From assembly GCF_004168285.1 (NCBI RefSeq), contig NZ_SEWF01000017.1:62001-126000 (forward strand): a stretch of 64,000 nt of DNA, in the 5' to 3' direction. Shown here in pieces: positions 44,038 to 53,129 of the stretch (the stretch's first letter is position 1; each line of letters begins with the position of its first letter). The notes under the pieces are model-generated. The model was given only the letters and a program-made list of their open reading frames with translations, was not told the origin of the DNA and did not search any database. The position numbers and the translations under genes are program-made. The stretch comes from Emticicia agri. Lineage in GTDB: Bacteria > Bacteroidota > Bacteroidia > Cytophagales > Spirosomataceae.

Positions 44038-44307
44038 GAATTTTATGGTTTGTTATGTATCAATTCATGCTAAAATAGTATGCCAGACCCCCTTTTTACT
44101 TACTCTGCCTTTATTTTTCTATACGCTTAGGCTTGCTTAGGTCGCTATCAGCTTTTCAATACAAGCATATCTTTTAATCTATAATCTATCATATAGATGA
44201 AAAATTAAGTATCTTCAAAGGAACCATTTGCAACAATATTGCATTTATGAAATTATTAGAATATTTATACAATAATGATTCAATAGTTTTAAAACATATC
44301 CAGTAAA

Positions 44308-45216
44308 ATGGCAGATAGTCAGGAGTTTGAAGTAATGATTATAGGTGGTAGCTATGCGGGGTTATCGGCAGCTATGAGCTTAGGGCGTGCTCTCAGAAAG
44401 GTTTTAGTGATTGATGGCGGGCAACCTTGTAACCGCCAAACCCCTCACTCACATAATTTTCTTACCCAAGATGGACAAAAGCCACAGGAAATAGCCAATA
44501 TTGCTTTGGCTCAGATAGCTGCTTACAAGACTGTACAATTCTATAAAGGGTTAGCTACTCATGCGACAAAAACTGCCAAAGGATTTGTGGTTGACGTAGA
44601 AAATGAAGTGGTTTTTCATGCTAAAAAATTAATATTTGCTACGGGTCTGAAAGACCTGATGCCTGATATAGAGGGCTTTGCAGCTTGTTGGGGTATTTCA
44701 GTTGTTCATTGCCCGTATTGTCATGGCTATGAAATACATCACCAGAAAACGGGTGTTATTGCCAATGGTGATGCTGCTTTTCATTATGCACAATTAATTA
44801 ATAACTGGACAAAAGACCTGACTATCTTTACGAATGGGGCATCAACACTCAGTGAAGAACAACAGGCAAAGATTAAAAAACATCAGATAAAGATTGTGGA
44901 TACGCCCATAGAAAGGTTGATACATACAGCAGGTAAAATTGAGAAAATGGCTCTGACAGATGGCTCAACTATTGCCCTTGATGCAATTTATTCACGACCT
45001 GCATTTGTACAACATTCAGGTATTCCTGAGGCGTTAGGTTGCGAACTAACTGAAAATGGGTTAATAAAAATTGATAATTTTCAGAAGACAAATGTGGCAG
45101 ATGTTTTTGCTTGTGGTGATAACTCAAACCCTATGCGCTCGGTGGCAATGGCCGTAGCATCAGGATCGGCAGCCGGAGCAATGGTGAATCATGAACTGAT
45201 AAATGAAGCGTTTTAA
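44308..45216 (+). CDS. Thioredoxin-reductase-like FAD/NAD(P) oxidoreductase
   Basis: 302 residues. FAD-binding GGSYAGLSAAMSLGRALRKV at the N-terminus, a CPYCHGYE redox pair (C135, C138) where thioredoxin reductases have CxxC, and the FAD-closing motif VFACGDNSNPMRSVAMAVAS near the end. The group is related to thioredoxin reductase, but its electron acceptor is usually unknown. The NAD(P)-binding middle domain lacks a clear GxGxxA motif (IANGDAAFHYA), so its cofactor use may be altered. Confidence 0.85.
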   Translation: MADSQEFEVMIIGGSYAGLSAAMSLGRALRKVLVIDGGQPCNRQTPHSHNFLTQDGQKPQEIANIALAQIAAYKTVQFYKGLATHATKTAKGFVVDVENEVVFHAKKLIFATGLKDLMPDIEGFAACWGISVVHCPYCHGYEIHHQKTGVIANGDAAFHYAQLINNWTKDLTIFTNGASTLSEEQQAKIKKHQIKIVDTPIERLIHTAGKIEKMALTDGSTIALDAIYSRPAFVQHSGIPEALGCELTENGLIKIDNFQKTNVADVFACGDNSNPMRSVAMAVASGSAAGAMVNHELINEAF

Positions 45217-45354
45217 GCTGGAAAATCAGAAGTATAGTCAATAGAGTTAAATAAAAAATTTGGATTGATTCAACTTTTTGTTGTATTTTTTCACTCTGAT
45301 ATTATAAGGGCAACAAAGCCTCTATATTCCGTGACTGAAAATGACACAAAACGT

Positions 45355-46314
45355 ATGAAAAAACTCTTATTGCTTATTCTTGTATCGGTTGTTCTGCTAA
45401 ACAATGCTTGCCAAAAAGAACCCGAGCCATTAAAATTAAATTCTGCTATTGAAGCATATCTTAATGAACTAATGGTAATTATGCAGACTTATTCTGTGAA
45501 CAAAAGAAACATTGACTGGGCTGTTTTCAGAAAAACTGTACTGGAAACAGCCAAGGGAGCGAAAGATGTAAATGATATTAAGACGTCTGAAGCTATTTAT
45601 GTTGCACTTACCCAGTTGAAAGATAATCATAGCTTCTTTATAAATGCCAAGGGGGCATATACCTTTGGCGCAAATAATCCTACCTGTGCCGGTAGCATAC
45701 CAGTTACACCTGCTGCAGATAAGGAAATAGGATATGTGAAAGTCGGAGCGTTTTCAGGTACACAACAGCAAGCCGATGATTTTGCACAGGCTATCCAGAA
45801 TGCTATTAAAGCGGCAGATAGTGAGTCACTCAAAGGCTGGATTGTAGATCTGAGAGGAAACCGTGGTGGCAATATGTGGCCAATGATGGGTGGGATTGGT
45901 CCTATTTTAGGCGAGGGAGTAGCAGGGTATTTTATTGATCCGCTAAATAATATTATTGAGTGGGGCTACAAAAATGGCAATACACTCGGCTTTCAGATGA
46001 GTAATCCTTATATTTTGAAAAAACCTAATCCGAGAGTTGCTGTGTTTATTGATGAGGGTACTGCAAGCTCGGGAGAAGCAATAGCTGTGGCTTTTAAAGC
46101 CAGACCGGAGACAAAATTTTTTGGTATGGCCACCTGTGGACTTTCAACAGCCAACCAGAGCTACAATATGAGCGACGGAGCTGTACTGTTTCTGACGGTT
46201 TCGACTATGGTTGACAGAACAAAGAAAATTTACGGCAAAAAAATTGAACCTGATGTTACCGATGTAGACCAGCAAAGATATATTCAGGAAGCATTCACCT
46301 GGTTAAAACAATAA
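45355..46314 (+). CDS. S41-family serine peptidase (lipoprotein)
   Basis: 319 residues from the ATG at 45355. Lipoprotein signal, lipid cysteine C19 (VVLLNNAC). An N-terminal helical region is followed by the C-terminal-processing-peptidase core: WIVDLRGNRGGNMWP and the nucleophile Ser in DEGTASSGEAIAVAF (about 239-242). Ends KKIEPDVTDVDQQ as in related TSPc proteins. The PDZ domain of classic Prc is missing. A start at 45265 is possible but gives no signal peptide. The next gene starts 14 bases later. Confidence 0.85.
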   Translation: MKKLLLLILVSVVLLNNACQKEPEPLKLNSAIEAYLNELMVIMQTYSVNKRNIDWAVFRKTVLETAKGAKDVNDIKTSEAIYVALTQLKDNHSFFINAKGAYTFGANNPTCAGSIPVTPAADKEIGYVKVGAFSGTQQQADDFAQAIQNAIKAADSESLKGWIVDLRGNRGGNMWPMMGGIGPILGEGVAGYFIDPLNNIIEWGYKNGNTLGFQMSNPYILKKPNPRVAVFIDEGTASSGEAIAVAFKARPETKFFGMATCGLSTANQSYNMSDGAVLFLTVSTMVDRTKKIYGKKIEPDVTDVDQQRYIQEAFTWLKQ

Positions 46315-46328
46315 AAACGAAAAAACGT

Positions 46329-47093
46329 ATGAACAAGATACTATTTTTGCTGATAGCTTTTATGGCATTTTCGGGCACTTATGCCCAAAATCTCAATGTT
46401 CTTTTAAGCTCACAGATGCCCAAAGTAGAAATAATAGATGGGAAAAAAGTAACAACAGTTGAGGTAAAAGCCCAGACAGGAGACTCAGGGTCGAGCCTGG
46501 CACCTCGTTCAGTTTCTTTTTTGGGCAGTCCGTTTTTTATCGATACTTTTCAGCCTGTTACTTTTTCTGTTGATAGCTCTACTGCCCCGATTACTGCACC
46601 TGTTCTATTAAATCTGGCAAATGATGAAATTCTGGCTCAATTGGCAGACAAAATCACACCACTCAGAAGAATAAATTTCACACTTGCCGGACACGAATTT
46701 GTAAATATTAAAGACCGGTATTATGAGCAACTCTTTGGCGGGAAGGTAAAGTTTTTGAAACGATATGAGCGTAGTTTAGTTCCTGTATTAATCAATAATT
46801 CTATTGCCGGGAGTGGCTATGGCAGAAGTAATCAGAAATATGATGGAGAAATCGGCAATAAAGAAATTTATTACTTAGTTTTTCACGGCGATAAAATGAA
46901 AGTAATTAATATGAATCCTAAATCTATTCTCAGTGTTTTGAAGAAAGAAAACAAAGGCCACTTTGTAAACGGAGACTTTGAGCGAATCAATGAAAATGAT
47001 ATTTATATAAAAGCCTTAGAAAAGTTGTCTAAGATAGATGAAAAGACATTAGCGAAAATTCTAAGCGATGCCGAAAGTGCTGTATTGCCTTAA
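46329..47093 (+). CDS. Secreted protein of unknown function, operon with the S41 peptidase
   Basis: 254 residues with a signal peptide (MNKILFLLIAFMAFSGTYAQ). No domain recognised; the second half has repeating charged and beta-prone segments (KDRYYEQLFGGKVKFLKRYE, KEIYYLVFHGDKMKVINMNP). It is 14 bases after the peptidase gene and so probably in the same transcript; it could be the peptidase's substrate or partner, which is only a positional guess. Confidence 0.6.
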   Translation: MNKILFLLIAFMAFSGTYAQNLNVLLSSQMPKVEIIDGKKVTTVEVKAQTGDSGSSLAPRSVSFLGSPFFIDTFQPVTFSVDSSTAPITAPVLLNLANDEILAQLADKITPLRRINFTLAGHEFVNIKDRYYEQLFGGKVKFLKRYERSLVPVLINNSIAGSGYGRSNQKYDGEIGNKEIYYLVFHGDKMKVINMNPKSILSVLKKENKGHFVNGDFERINENDIYIKALEKLSKIDEKTLAKILSDAESAVLP

Positions 47094-47560
47094 AACTTTA
47101 TATAATTTAGCGTATAGGCTGTATCGTTATTATACCTAAATTTACTTCTATCTGTTGACTCTATCAAGCAAAACTGCTCAATTTCAGCCTATTTCCCTCT
47201 TTTAGCTTCATGTGTTTGCAAATGATGCAGTACTAATGATTTAGACCCCTCAAAACATCTCAATTTTAAAAAGAAATTAAAATCCTGAACAACTTTGTCA
47301 ATAGTATAGGATTCTTAGGGCAACAAAACCCTTTAATAATTTTTTCAAAGAAAAATCTCTTGAAATTTACTAAACCGCTTTAACTTTTTTATATTTACAA
47401 AAGAAGCAGGTTGCAAACGTGATTTGCTCCTTTATTAACCTAATTTTATACTGAATGAGCAATACTATTTTCATAGTATTGCTTTAGCCAATTAAACAAT
47501 ATGCTATAAAACTTTCTCTTTATAATTCTCGTAGTTTTGTTTTAAAAGTTTGTTTACTTC

Positions 47561-47594
47561 GTAAAGACGCTATTTTTGCGTCTTTACCTTTTTT
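47561..47594 (+). terminator. Terminator with no gene immediately upstream
   Basis: GTAAAGACGC (47561-47570) pairs perfectly with GCGTCTTTAC (47578-47587), 7-base loop, six T at 47589-47594. Confidence 0.85.
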
Positions 47595-47732
47595 ATGGGC
47601 TGACTTTACTAAAGACAATACCTTATTTTAGCCTTAATAACCACACTATAACTTTCAGTATATCTGTTTAAAACCAGATGAACCAATTTAATACAGCGAC
47701 AAAACCTCACTTTTCTTCAACCATTAAGTAAA

Positions 47733-47740
47733 TACTTTTG
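47733..47740 (+). promoter_or_regulatory. -7 box (TACTTTTG) upstream of the surface-protein/subtilase operon
   Basis: Exact TAnnTTTG, ~82 bases before the ATG at 47823. No clear -33 TTG at the normal spacing. Confidence 0.4.
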
Positions 47741-47822
47741 CCATTTAATAAATAATAACGGCAAATGCGATAAACATTATAGAATATTTGTGCAAGTATT
47801 TACTCAAATCTACAATATTCTT

Positions 47823-49091
47823 ATGAAAAAATCATTTCTACTCGCTTTATGTTATTTTGGTGTTATCTATTTTTCAGATGCCCAATCAGTAACAATTTTG
47901 CCCGGTGATACAAACGAAGGTAATATCCTTTCTAACTCTGGCACAAAACCAGTAGTAAATATCTTCAAAACTGGTATTTCAAACCCCCCAAAAATGGTGC
48001 TTCAACATAGTCCCTTCAACACAGATTGGGGATTGCAATATGCAGACGTAGGTGATAAATTTAATTTTATTGGCGACAGTGTAAATGTGGCGACATTCGA
48101 CTTAGTAAACAAATCAGTAGGTATTGGCACATTTAGCCCGGTAGCTAAATTGCATATTAACCATGCAGGTAGTGATGTTAATCCGCATATAAGAATTAAT
48201 TCAACAGGTGGTAGTTTCTCAAGAATAAACTGGACAACTGATGAAAATTCGAACAGATGGGTTGCGCAAAGTTACCTGAATAGCGCAAGCGAGGCCTCTA
48301 ATTATTGGAGAATAGAATATAATAACTTGCCCTACGTAATTAATGCCGTAGGTAATGGCAATGTAGGATTAGGAGCTTCTACACCATCAGAAAAATTAAA
48401 TATAAGAGATGGGAATTTACTATTAGAAACCAGCTCAACAGATAAAGTATTGGTTAAAGCACTTGGAACAGGAAGTGCCGGGGAAATGATTATGTACACT
48501 AATACCGGCGTAAAATCGGTAGAGATAAGAGCCTCTGATGCAGCAGCCAGCGCCGGAGAAATGAATTTTTATGTCCCATCAACAGGTGCAAGAACCCTTG
48601 AAATAGACGGCGACTGGAGTGGTAGTGGCAAAAGCCGAATTGTGGTTGATGAACTTCAGATAAAAGGAGGGGCTGATTTAGCCGAATACTTTAATATCAA
48701 AGCTGAAGAAAAAGTAGAGGCAGGCACAGTAGTATCTGTTTTAAGCGATAATAGCGGTAATCTTGGCATTTCCGGCAAAGCTTATGATAAAAATGTGGTA
48801 GGTATTGTAAGTGGGGCTAATGGTGTATCAGCAGGGTTGATGCTCCATCAGAAAGACAATCAGGCCGTAAGCGGCGATTATCCGATTGCTATTAATGGCC
48901 GTGTATATGTAAAAGCTGACGCCTCTAAGGCGGCTATCAAACCCGGCGATTTACTGACTACTTCGGATAAAGCCGGCTATGCCATGAAAGTCTCAAATTA
49001 TAAAAAAGCCCAGGGAGCTATTATTGGTAAAGCGCTTACTGGCTTAGATAATAATACAGGCTTGGTGTTAGTTCTTTTAGGTGTAAAATAA
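47823..49091 (+). CDS. Secreted tail-fibre-like surface protein
   Basis: 422 residues from the ATG at 47823. Signal peptide (LLALCYFGVIYFSDAQ). The motif VGIGTFSPVAKLHI near 100-115 is repeated in form by VGLGASTPSEKLNIRDG, as in Bacteroidota fibre-like proteins. A C-terminal domain begins GGADLAEYFNIK and ends in LVLVLLGVK; it resembles the C-terminal domains of phage-tail-derived surface proteins. The subtilase gene follows 14 bases later. The role is unknown; adhesion is a guess. Confidence 0.7.
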   Translation: MKKSFLLALCYFGVIYFSDAQSVTILPGDTNEGNILSNSGTKPVVNIFKTGISNPPKMVLQHSPFNTDWGLQYADVGDKFNFIGDSVNVATFDLVNKSVGIGTFSPVAKLHINHAGSDVNPHIRINSTGGSFSRINWTTDENSNRWVAQSYLNSASEASNYWRIEYNNLPYVINAVGNGNVGLGASTPSEKLNIRDGNLLLETSSTDKVLVKALGTGSAGEMIMYTNTGVKSVEIRASDAAASAGEMNFYVPSTGARTLEIDGDWSGSGKSRIVVDELQIKGGADLAEYFNIKAEEKVEAGTVVSVLSDNSGNLGISGKAYDKNVVGIVSGANGVSAGLMLHQKDNQAVSGDYPIAINGRVYVKADASKAAIKPGDLLTTSDKAGYAMKVSNYKKAQGAIIGKALTGLDNNTGLVLVLLGVK

Positions 49092-49105
49092 TAATGTAAC
49101 CAACC

Positions 49106-50959
49106 ATGAAAAAATTCATCATAGCAATAAGTATGAGCATCTGCATGGGGAGTTATGCACAGACTTTAACAAATGCCCCGACACTACAAAATGTTCCCGA
49201 AAATCTAAGAATTGATGCTTCATTATACCAGATTGGGCAGATAGCTCTTACAAGTGTGGCCAATGCTGAACTTAGAATGCAGGATAGCGGATTACGTACC
49301 AGACAAAATGAGTTAGGAGAAAAATACGTAAATGTAGAAATTGTCTATAAAAACGATTATGCCGCCGAAGAAATAAAAGACGAAATCAGTGTTGAATATC
49401 TGGAAAAACTTGGGTTTAAAGTAGAAACGCAATGGAAAAACCGGGCCAGTATATGGCTGAAAGCAAACGAAATAATGACCCTGGGTAGTAAACTTGACAA
49501 AGACTATTTCATGTTTGCTGTACGGAAAATTTACCATGACAATCAGGGGCCAACCTTGATGAACTCTGATAGTTATTCATCGGTAGGAGGTTCTGGTATC
49601 AGGATTGCCATCTTTGATTCAGGATTTGGAAGTCTTTCTTCTGCTGTTACTAACGGCCACTGTCCTACGCCTGCCTATATGTGGCGTAGTGGCTCCCAGA
49701 TAAATACAGTAGCGGCTATGAGTGTTGGTTCAGTACACGGCACGGCCTGTGTTGAAACGGTATTCGACCATGCACCAGACTCAGTCTATGAATTATATGA
49801 TGTAGCCAATGATACAGAAAAAGGTGCTGCTGTAACGTTATGCAAAGCACATGGAGTTGATGTAATTTCTATGTCGTTATCTACTTATAATACCGGTTGG
49901 GCTGACAATACAGGTGCTGCCTGTGCTGCTGCTGCTGACGCAGGCAACAATGGCATACTTTTCTTTACCTCTTGTGGCAATAGAGCTGATACGCATTGGG
50001 AAGGTAATTTCAGCGATGGTAATGGTAATGGATGGCATCAATTTTCCGGGACAGACGAACTAAATACCAGAACAGTACCTAATGGTGGTTATGCCGGTGT
50101 TACTTTAGCCTGGAATCCTGTAGCTAATTCTGATTATGATGTTTATATCTATCGAATCTCTGACAATGCTATTCTTGCCTCAAGCACTAATTCAGGTCTT
50201 ACTTTTGAGGCGGCAGGCTGGACTAATAGCACTGGTTCGTCTGTTAGTATAGGTATAGCTGTCCGTAAGATTGGCAGTGCCTCTCCTGTATTCGAAATAT
50301 TCAGCCATGACGATGGTTCAGCCTATCAATATGCAGTAGAGGCAGGCTCTAATACTTCTCCTTCCAATTCAACCAATGCCAATGTACTTTCGGTGGGTGC
50401 TGTTCCCAGACTATCGTATGGCTCTGCTTCGGGTACAACGGGCATTATAGCAGGTTATAGTAGCCAGGGGCCTACCAATAGTGGTAATTTAGCTCCAAAA
50501 ATAAGTGCACCCACCAATACAACTACCTTTGTTTATGGTGGCGATTTTGGCGGTACCAGTTGTGCAACGCCAAATGCAGCCGGTATGGCTGCGGCATTCT
50601 GGTCGGCCAATTCTTATTTAGATGCCAGTGGGGTCAGGCAAATTCTTTTAAGAAAAGCGCAATTGTATAAAGATTGGGGAGCAGGGGGAGTTGATAATGT
50701 TTATGGAAACGGAGGGTTGTTTTTATATAATCACGCTACTGGTACCAGATATATGTATAGAGGAGCTAGCAATACTACAGGCTTAACAACCAGACCCTAT
50801 TACAATTTTTCTCAGGCTCAAACCAATACACCTAATAATGGAAGAGTAATTATTTTAGGTGGCAACTACCCCGATAACGTGGTAATGGGTACAGGTGGAG
50901 GCGTTAATAAAAGCATCATCTATAGGTCTTTGATAGTAAATTCTACAGCTGATTTTTAG
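49106..50959 (+). CDS. S8-family subtilisin-like serine protease
   Basis: 617 residues with a signal peptide (MKKFIIAISMSICMGSYAQ), a pro-region (to about 150) and a subtilase domain. The triad is Asp in IRIAIFDSGFG (about 171), His in SVHGTACVE (about 211) and Ser in GGTSCATPNAAGMAAAFW (about 485). No type IX C-terminal sorting domain is obvious at the end. It is cotranscribed with the preceding surface protein, so they may be matched, for example protease and its substrate. Confidence 0.85.
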   Translation: MKKFIIAISMSICMGSYAQTLTNAPTLQNVPENLRIDASLYQIGQIALTSVANAELRMQDSGLRTRQNELGEKYVNVEIVYKNDYAAEEIKDEISVEYLEKLGFKVETQWKNRASIWLKANEIMTLGSKLDKDYFMFAVRKIYHDNQGPTLMNSDSYSSVGGSGIRIAIFDSGFGSLSSAVTNGHCPTPAYMWRSGSQINTVAAMSVGSVHGTACVETVFDHAPDSVYELYDVANDTEKGAAVTLCKAHGVDVISMSLSTYNTGWADNTGAACAAAADAGNNGILFFTSCGNRADTHWEGNFSDGNGNGWHQFSGTDELNTRTVPNGGYAGVTLAWNPVANSDYDVYIYRISDNAILASSTNSGLTFEAAGWTNSTGSSVSIGIAVRKIGSASPVFEIFSHDDGSAYQYAVEAGSNTSPSNSTNANVLSVGAVPRLSYGSASGTTGIIAGYSSQGPTNSGNLAPKISAPTNTTTFVYGGDFGGTSCATPNAAGMAAAFWSANSYLDASGVRQILLRKAQLYKDWGAGGVDNVYGNGGLFLYNHATGTRYMYRGASNTTGLTTRPYYNFSQAQTNTPNNGRVIILGGNYPDNVVMGTGGGVNKSIIYRSLIVNSTADF

Positions 50960-50981
50960 CATAAAGAGGCAAACCATAAAC

Positions 50982-51019
50982 AAAAGCTGTTGGCATTGTG
51001 AACAAAGCCAACAGCTTTT
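50982..51019 (+). terminator. Terminator after the subtilase
   Basis: AAAAGCTGTTGGC (50982-50994) pairs perfectly with GCCAACAGCTTTT (51007-51019) around a 12-base loop; T-rich sequence follows. Confidence 0.9.
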
Positions 51020-51141
51020 ACTTTTATACAGATTTTTTCTATATCAAGTGAACAAGAAACCGATTCGTTTAATAAATCTGTCAGCCCCCCTCTGTTTCCT
51101 GTTTGGCTTTTCTTCTTACTTTTGTTGAATATACGCTCAGG

Positions 51142-51498
51142 CTATTCAAGTGTGGTTCTGTCGTTATTGGTAGTTGGTTGAGAAATCACCAGAAATTCAA
51201 GCAACTCATTCGTTTCATTGGCAATATAATGCTCAGTACCCGCCTTTATCAGCAAACCTTTTTGCTCACTCACCAGTATCTTTTCTCCTGCCGGATAAAA
51301 TGTAGCGGTACCTTTCAGAATAAAGAAAAACTGTTGGGCCTTGGTATGAAAATGCAATTTTTCTCTCGTACCACCGGGCATAGCCTCCTGCTTGACCGAT
51401 AAACCTGCACTGTCAACCAATACCCAGCTATCACAACTATCTCCCCACAAATAATGCGAGGCATTTTGCTTGTCAACTGGTATAAAATCTTTTTCCAT
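51142..51498 (-). CDS. Cupin-domain protein
   Basis: 118 residues, a single cupin_2 barrel with metal-binding motif EKLHFHTKAQQFFFILKGTA (the H-x-H-x4-Q/E form; Q replaces the usual E) and second histidine in KAGTEHYI. Cytoplasmic. Function not predictable. It is transcribed after the GNAT gene with a 35-base gap and may form an operon with it. Confidence 0.82.
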   Translation of the reverse strand: MEKDFIPVDKQNASHYLWGDSCDSWVLVDSAGLSVKQEAMPGGTREKLHFHTKAQQFFFILKGTATFYPAGEKILVSEQKGLLIKAGTEHYIANETNELLEFLVISQPTTNNDRTTLE

Positions 51499-51533
51499 CT
51501 GAATTGCTTTAAAATCATTGACCTCCTCAGTAT

Positions 51534-51998
51534 CTACTCTAAACTCATACGCATTTCTAATAAATTGCCTTTAAATCCTGCTTTTTCATACGCCTTTTTT
51601 GCCCCTATATTCTCTTGATATACTTCCAGACGAATCTCTCTGATATTTTTATTAATAGCCCATTGTTTGAGCGATTCTAAAATAGCCTTATTTACACCTT
51701 TCCCTCTGTATTCGGGTTTTACGTACATAAATCCGAGATAGGCATAATGTGTATGTTTCTGATAAGGCTTGGCTTCTTTTATTAAGGCATAACCCGAACC
51801 CACTAACTGGCCGTCTATTTCAGCTACTACCACCTCAGCAATGGGTGTTTCTATTAAATAGGTTAAATCGTAATAATGGATTTCATCGTCTTTCAAGGTG
51901 CTGTCCATCGGGCGTTCGGTTTCAACAATGCCTTGTTCAAAGGTTATAAGTATGTCTATTTCCTCTTTTTGTGCAGGTCTTATTATCAGGTTTTTCAT
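51534..51998 (-). CDS. GNAT-family N-acetyltransferase
   Basis: 154 residues with the GNAT fold: motif A is YVKPEYRGKGVNKAILESLK (R-x-x-G-x-G/A acetyl-CoA loop), followed by motif B EIRLEVYQENIGAKKAYEKA. A Tyr/Ala-rich strand precedes it (AYLGFMYVK). Substrate unknown. Just upstream of the cupin gene in transcription order. Confidence 0.88.
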   Translation of the reverse strand: MKNLIIRPAQKEEIDILITFEQGIVETERPMDSTLKDDEIHYYDLTYLIETPIAEVVVAEIDGQLVGSGYALIKEAKPYQKHTHYAYLGFMYVKPEYRGKGVNKAILESLKQWAINKNIREIRLEVYQENIGAKKAYEKAGFKGNLLEMRMSLE

Positions 51999-52087
51999 TG
52001 TGAGATTTAGCGTTTGTATATAAAGTTTTCTGAATTTTAGAGATTACAGCTAATTACATAGTAGCCTCTACTTGATAGCCTCCCCTT

Positions 52088-52543
52088 TCACTGAGTATCC
52101 GGTAAAAATCTATTTCTGAAATCAAAAACTAAAGAAGATGCTCCATTTTTTTGCAGGTAATCCAGTTTTGCTACTGCTTCTTCTACTGCTGGGTATTGTC
52201 CGGCAGGTATCCACCATAGGGCTGTATAAACCTTCCCGAAATGATGAAACCATTCTTTTCTGCGTTTCAGAAAATCAGTATGCAGGCTCTTATAAACATA
52301 TCTTTCAAGCGTCTCTACTGACTCCCATACCGATACATTGATAATTACCCGCTCATCGTCATAAGGATTAATGTTAGTAGCATTATTGTTATCGTCTTTT
52401 AGTCTCCATACAAAACCCTCGCTGTTTTCAGCCAGCGCATTAATGGCATCTAAATTATCAACAAATTCCTTCATCACGGGGTCATTGATATTCACCCCTT
52501 TCATACGGGCAATATTAATTTCAGCAAGTTGGTATTTATTCAT
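52088..52543 (-). CDS. DUF3291 domain protein
   Basis: 151 residues. It shows the DUF3291 pattern YQLAEINIARMKG at the N-terminus, VINVSVWESVETLERYVY in the middle and WWIPAGQYPAVEEAVAKLDYL, a dimeric alpha-beta-barrel related to antibiotic-biosynthesis monooxygenases. Function unknown. Cytoplasmic. No operon partner is evident. Confidence 0.85.
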   Translation of the reverse strand: MNKYQLAEINIARMKGVNINDPVMKEFVDNLDAINALAENSEGFVWRLKDDNNNATNINPYDDERVIINVSVWESVETLERYVYKSLHTDFLKRRKEWFHHFGKVYTALWWIPAGQYPAVEEAVAKLDYLQKNGASSLVFDFRNRFLPDTQ

Positions 52544-52818
52544 ATAAAATTAGTAATAATAGGCTAAAGACTCAATGGTAGAAAAGTTGTCATGAGGTTT
52601 TACTCCTATTAAATAAGTTACAACTGTTCAATAAAAAAGGTTTCGTTTCACTTGATAAATTTCTGATTTGAATAGGCAGCATACCCATAGAAATTAACGG
52701 GTTTGATAGCATATTTATAACTATTCAAAGACAGAATACGTATATATACCAATTCCTTCCGTAGCTCCTACAGTCTTGCATAAAACTTAACAAGAAGTAC
52801 TTAAAAAAATACGACAAA

Positions 52819-52852
52819 TTGTTGTTTTTTTAAAATAAAAAACTAAATTTTG
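52819..52852 (+). promoter_or_regulatory. Promoter-like pair in the 52.5-53.5 kb gap
   Basis: Two overlapping TTG trinucleotides (52819-52824) lie 19 bases before TAAATTTTG (52844-52852), one base longer than TAnnTTTG. An alternative is TTG 52871-52873, 20 bases, then GACTTTTG 52894-52901, one mismatch. Both point right toward the terminator at 52964. Confidence 0.4.
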
Positions 52853-52857
52853 TAGAT

Positions 52858-53003
52858 GAGATGACTTGTGTTGACCCGACGATTTTCTCAAATGACTTTT
52901 GCTAATCATAGAAAGTGAGCTGATTTTTTAGCTTTGCCAATCCGAATCGCCAGAAAACAAAGCAAGCCAAAGCCTGTATAAAAACAGGGCTTTGGCTTTT
53001 TTA
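52858..53003 (+). ncRNA. Putative small non-coding RNA
   Basis: About 145 bases between a promoter-like pair and a strong plus-strand terminator in a gene-free region. The internal sequence can form GCTTTG/CAAAGC (near 52931 and 52958) and other short helices. No reading frame of note. I cannot match it to tmRNA, SRP RNA, RNase P RNA or an obvious 6S fold by eye. The call rests on terminator orientation and absence of a gene; exact ends are inferred. Confidence 0.4.
52964..53002 (+). terminator. Plus-strand terminator in a gene-free region
   Basis: A 14-bp stem with one bulged base (52964-52977 with 52984-52998), short A-rich loop, six T. The neighbouring genes are both on the minus strand, so it serves an unannotated plus-strand transcript. 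Confidence 0.85.
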
Positions 53004-53038
53004 TTGATGAGTAATAGGCAGTCTATAAAAAAGAAAAA

Positions 53039-53129
53039 TCGTAAGATAAAATCTTACGACTTTCTAAAACAACTTTTGCTGTAATCAGTCTAAGGATAGA
53101 CTGATTACAAATTTTATTTTATTTTTTTG
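53039..53129 (+). terminator. Further hairpins, the second a terminator
   Basis: TCGTAAGAT / ATCTTACGA (53039-53059, AAA loop) is followed by a perfect 13-bp stem (53080-53092 with 53097-53109, loop AGGA) that runs into a long T-rich tract on the plus strand. It is a second plus-strand stop signal ~110 bases after the first. Confidence 0.75.

Larger units (their letters stand above)
47094..47822. other. 729-bp gene-free region with a remote terminator
   Basis: Between the secreted-protein gene and the next operon. It holds an 11-bp hairpin (47458-47468 with 47473-47483, loop TTTC), the terminator at 47561-47594 and the -7 box at 47733-47740. I see no credible coding sequence. The terminator is ~470 bases past the last stop, so either a long 3' untranslated region or a separate small transcript ends there. 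Confidence 0.55.

Noticed and set aside
49313-49537. Minus-strand frame within the subtilase gene
   Set aside because: Shadow of the opposite strand with no recognisable start context or domain.
33227-50959. Tail-fibre-like proteins as prophage remnants
   Set aside because: No capsid, terminase, portal, integrase or lysis genes are nearby; these motifs are common in Bacteroidota surface proteins.
52138-52341. Plus-strand 67-codon frame opposite the DUF3291 gene
   Set aside because: It is antisense to a recognised gene and runs on low-complexity leucine repeats.
52858-53003. The small-RNA candidate as tmRNA, SRP RNA or RNase P RNA
   Set aside because: The conserved cores of these RNAs are absent, and the length does not fit tmRNA or RNase P.
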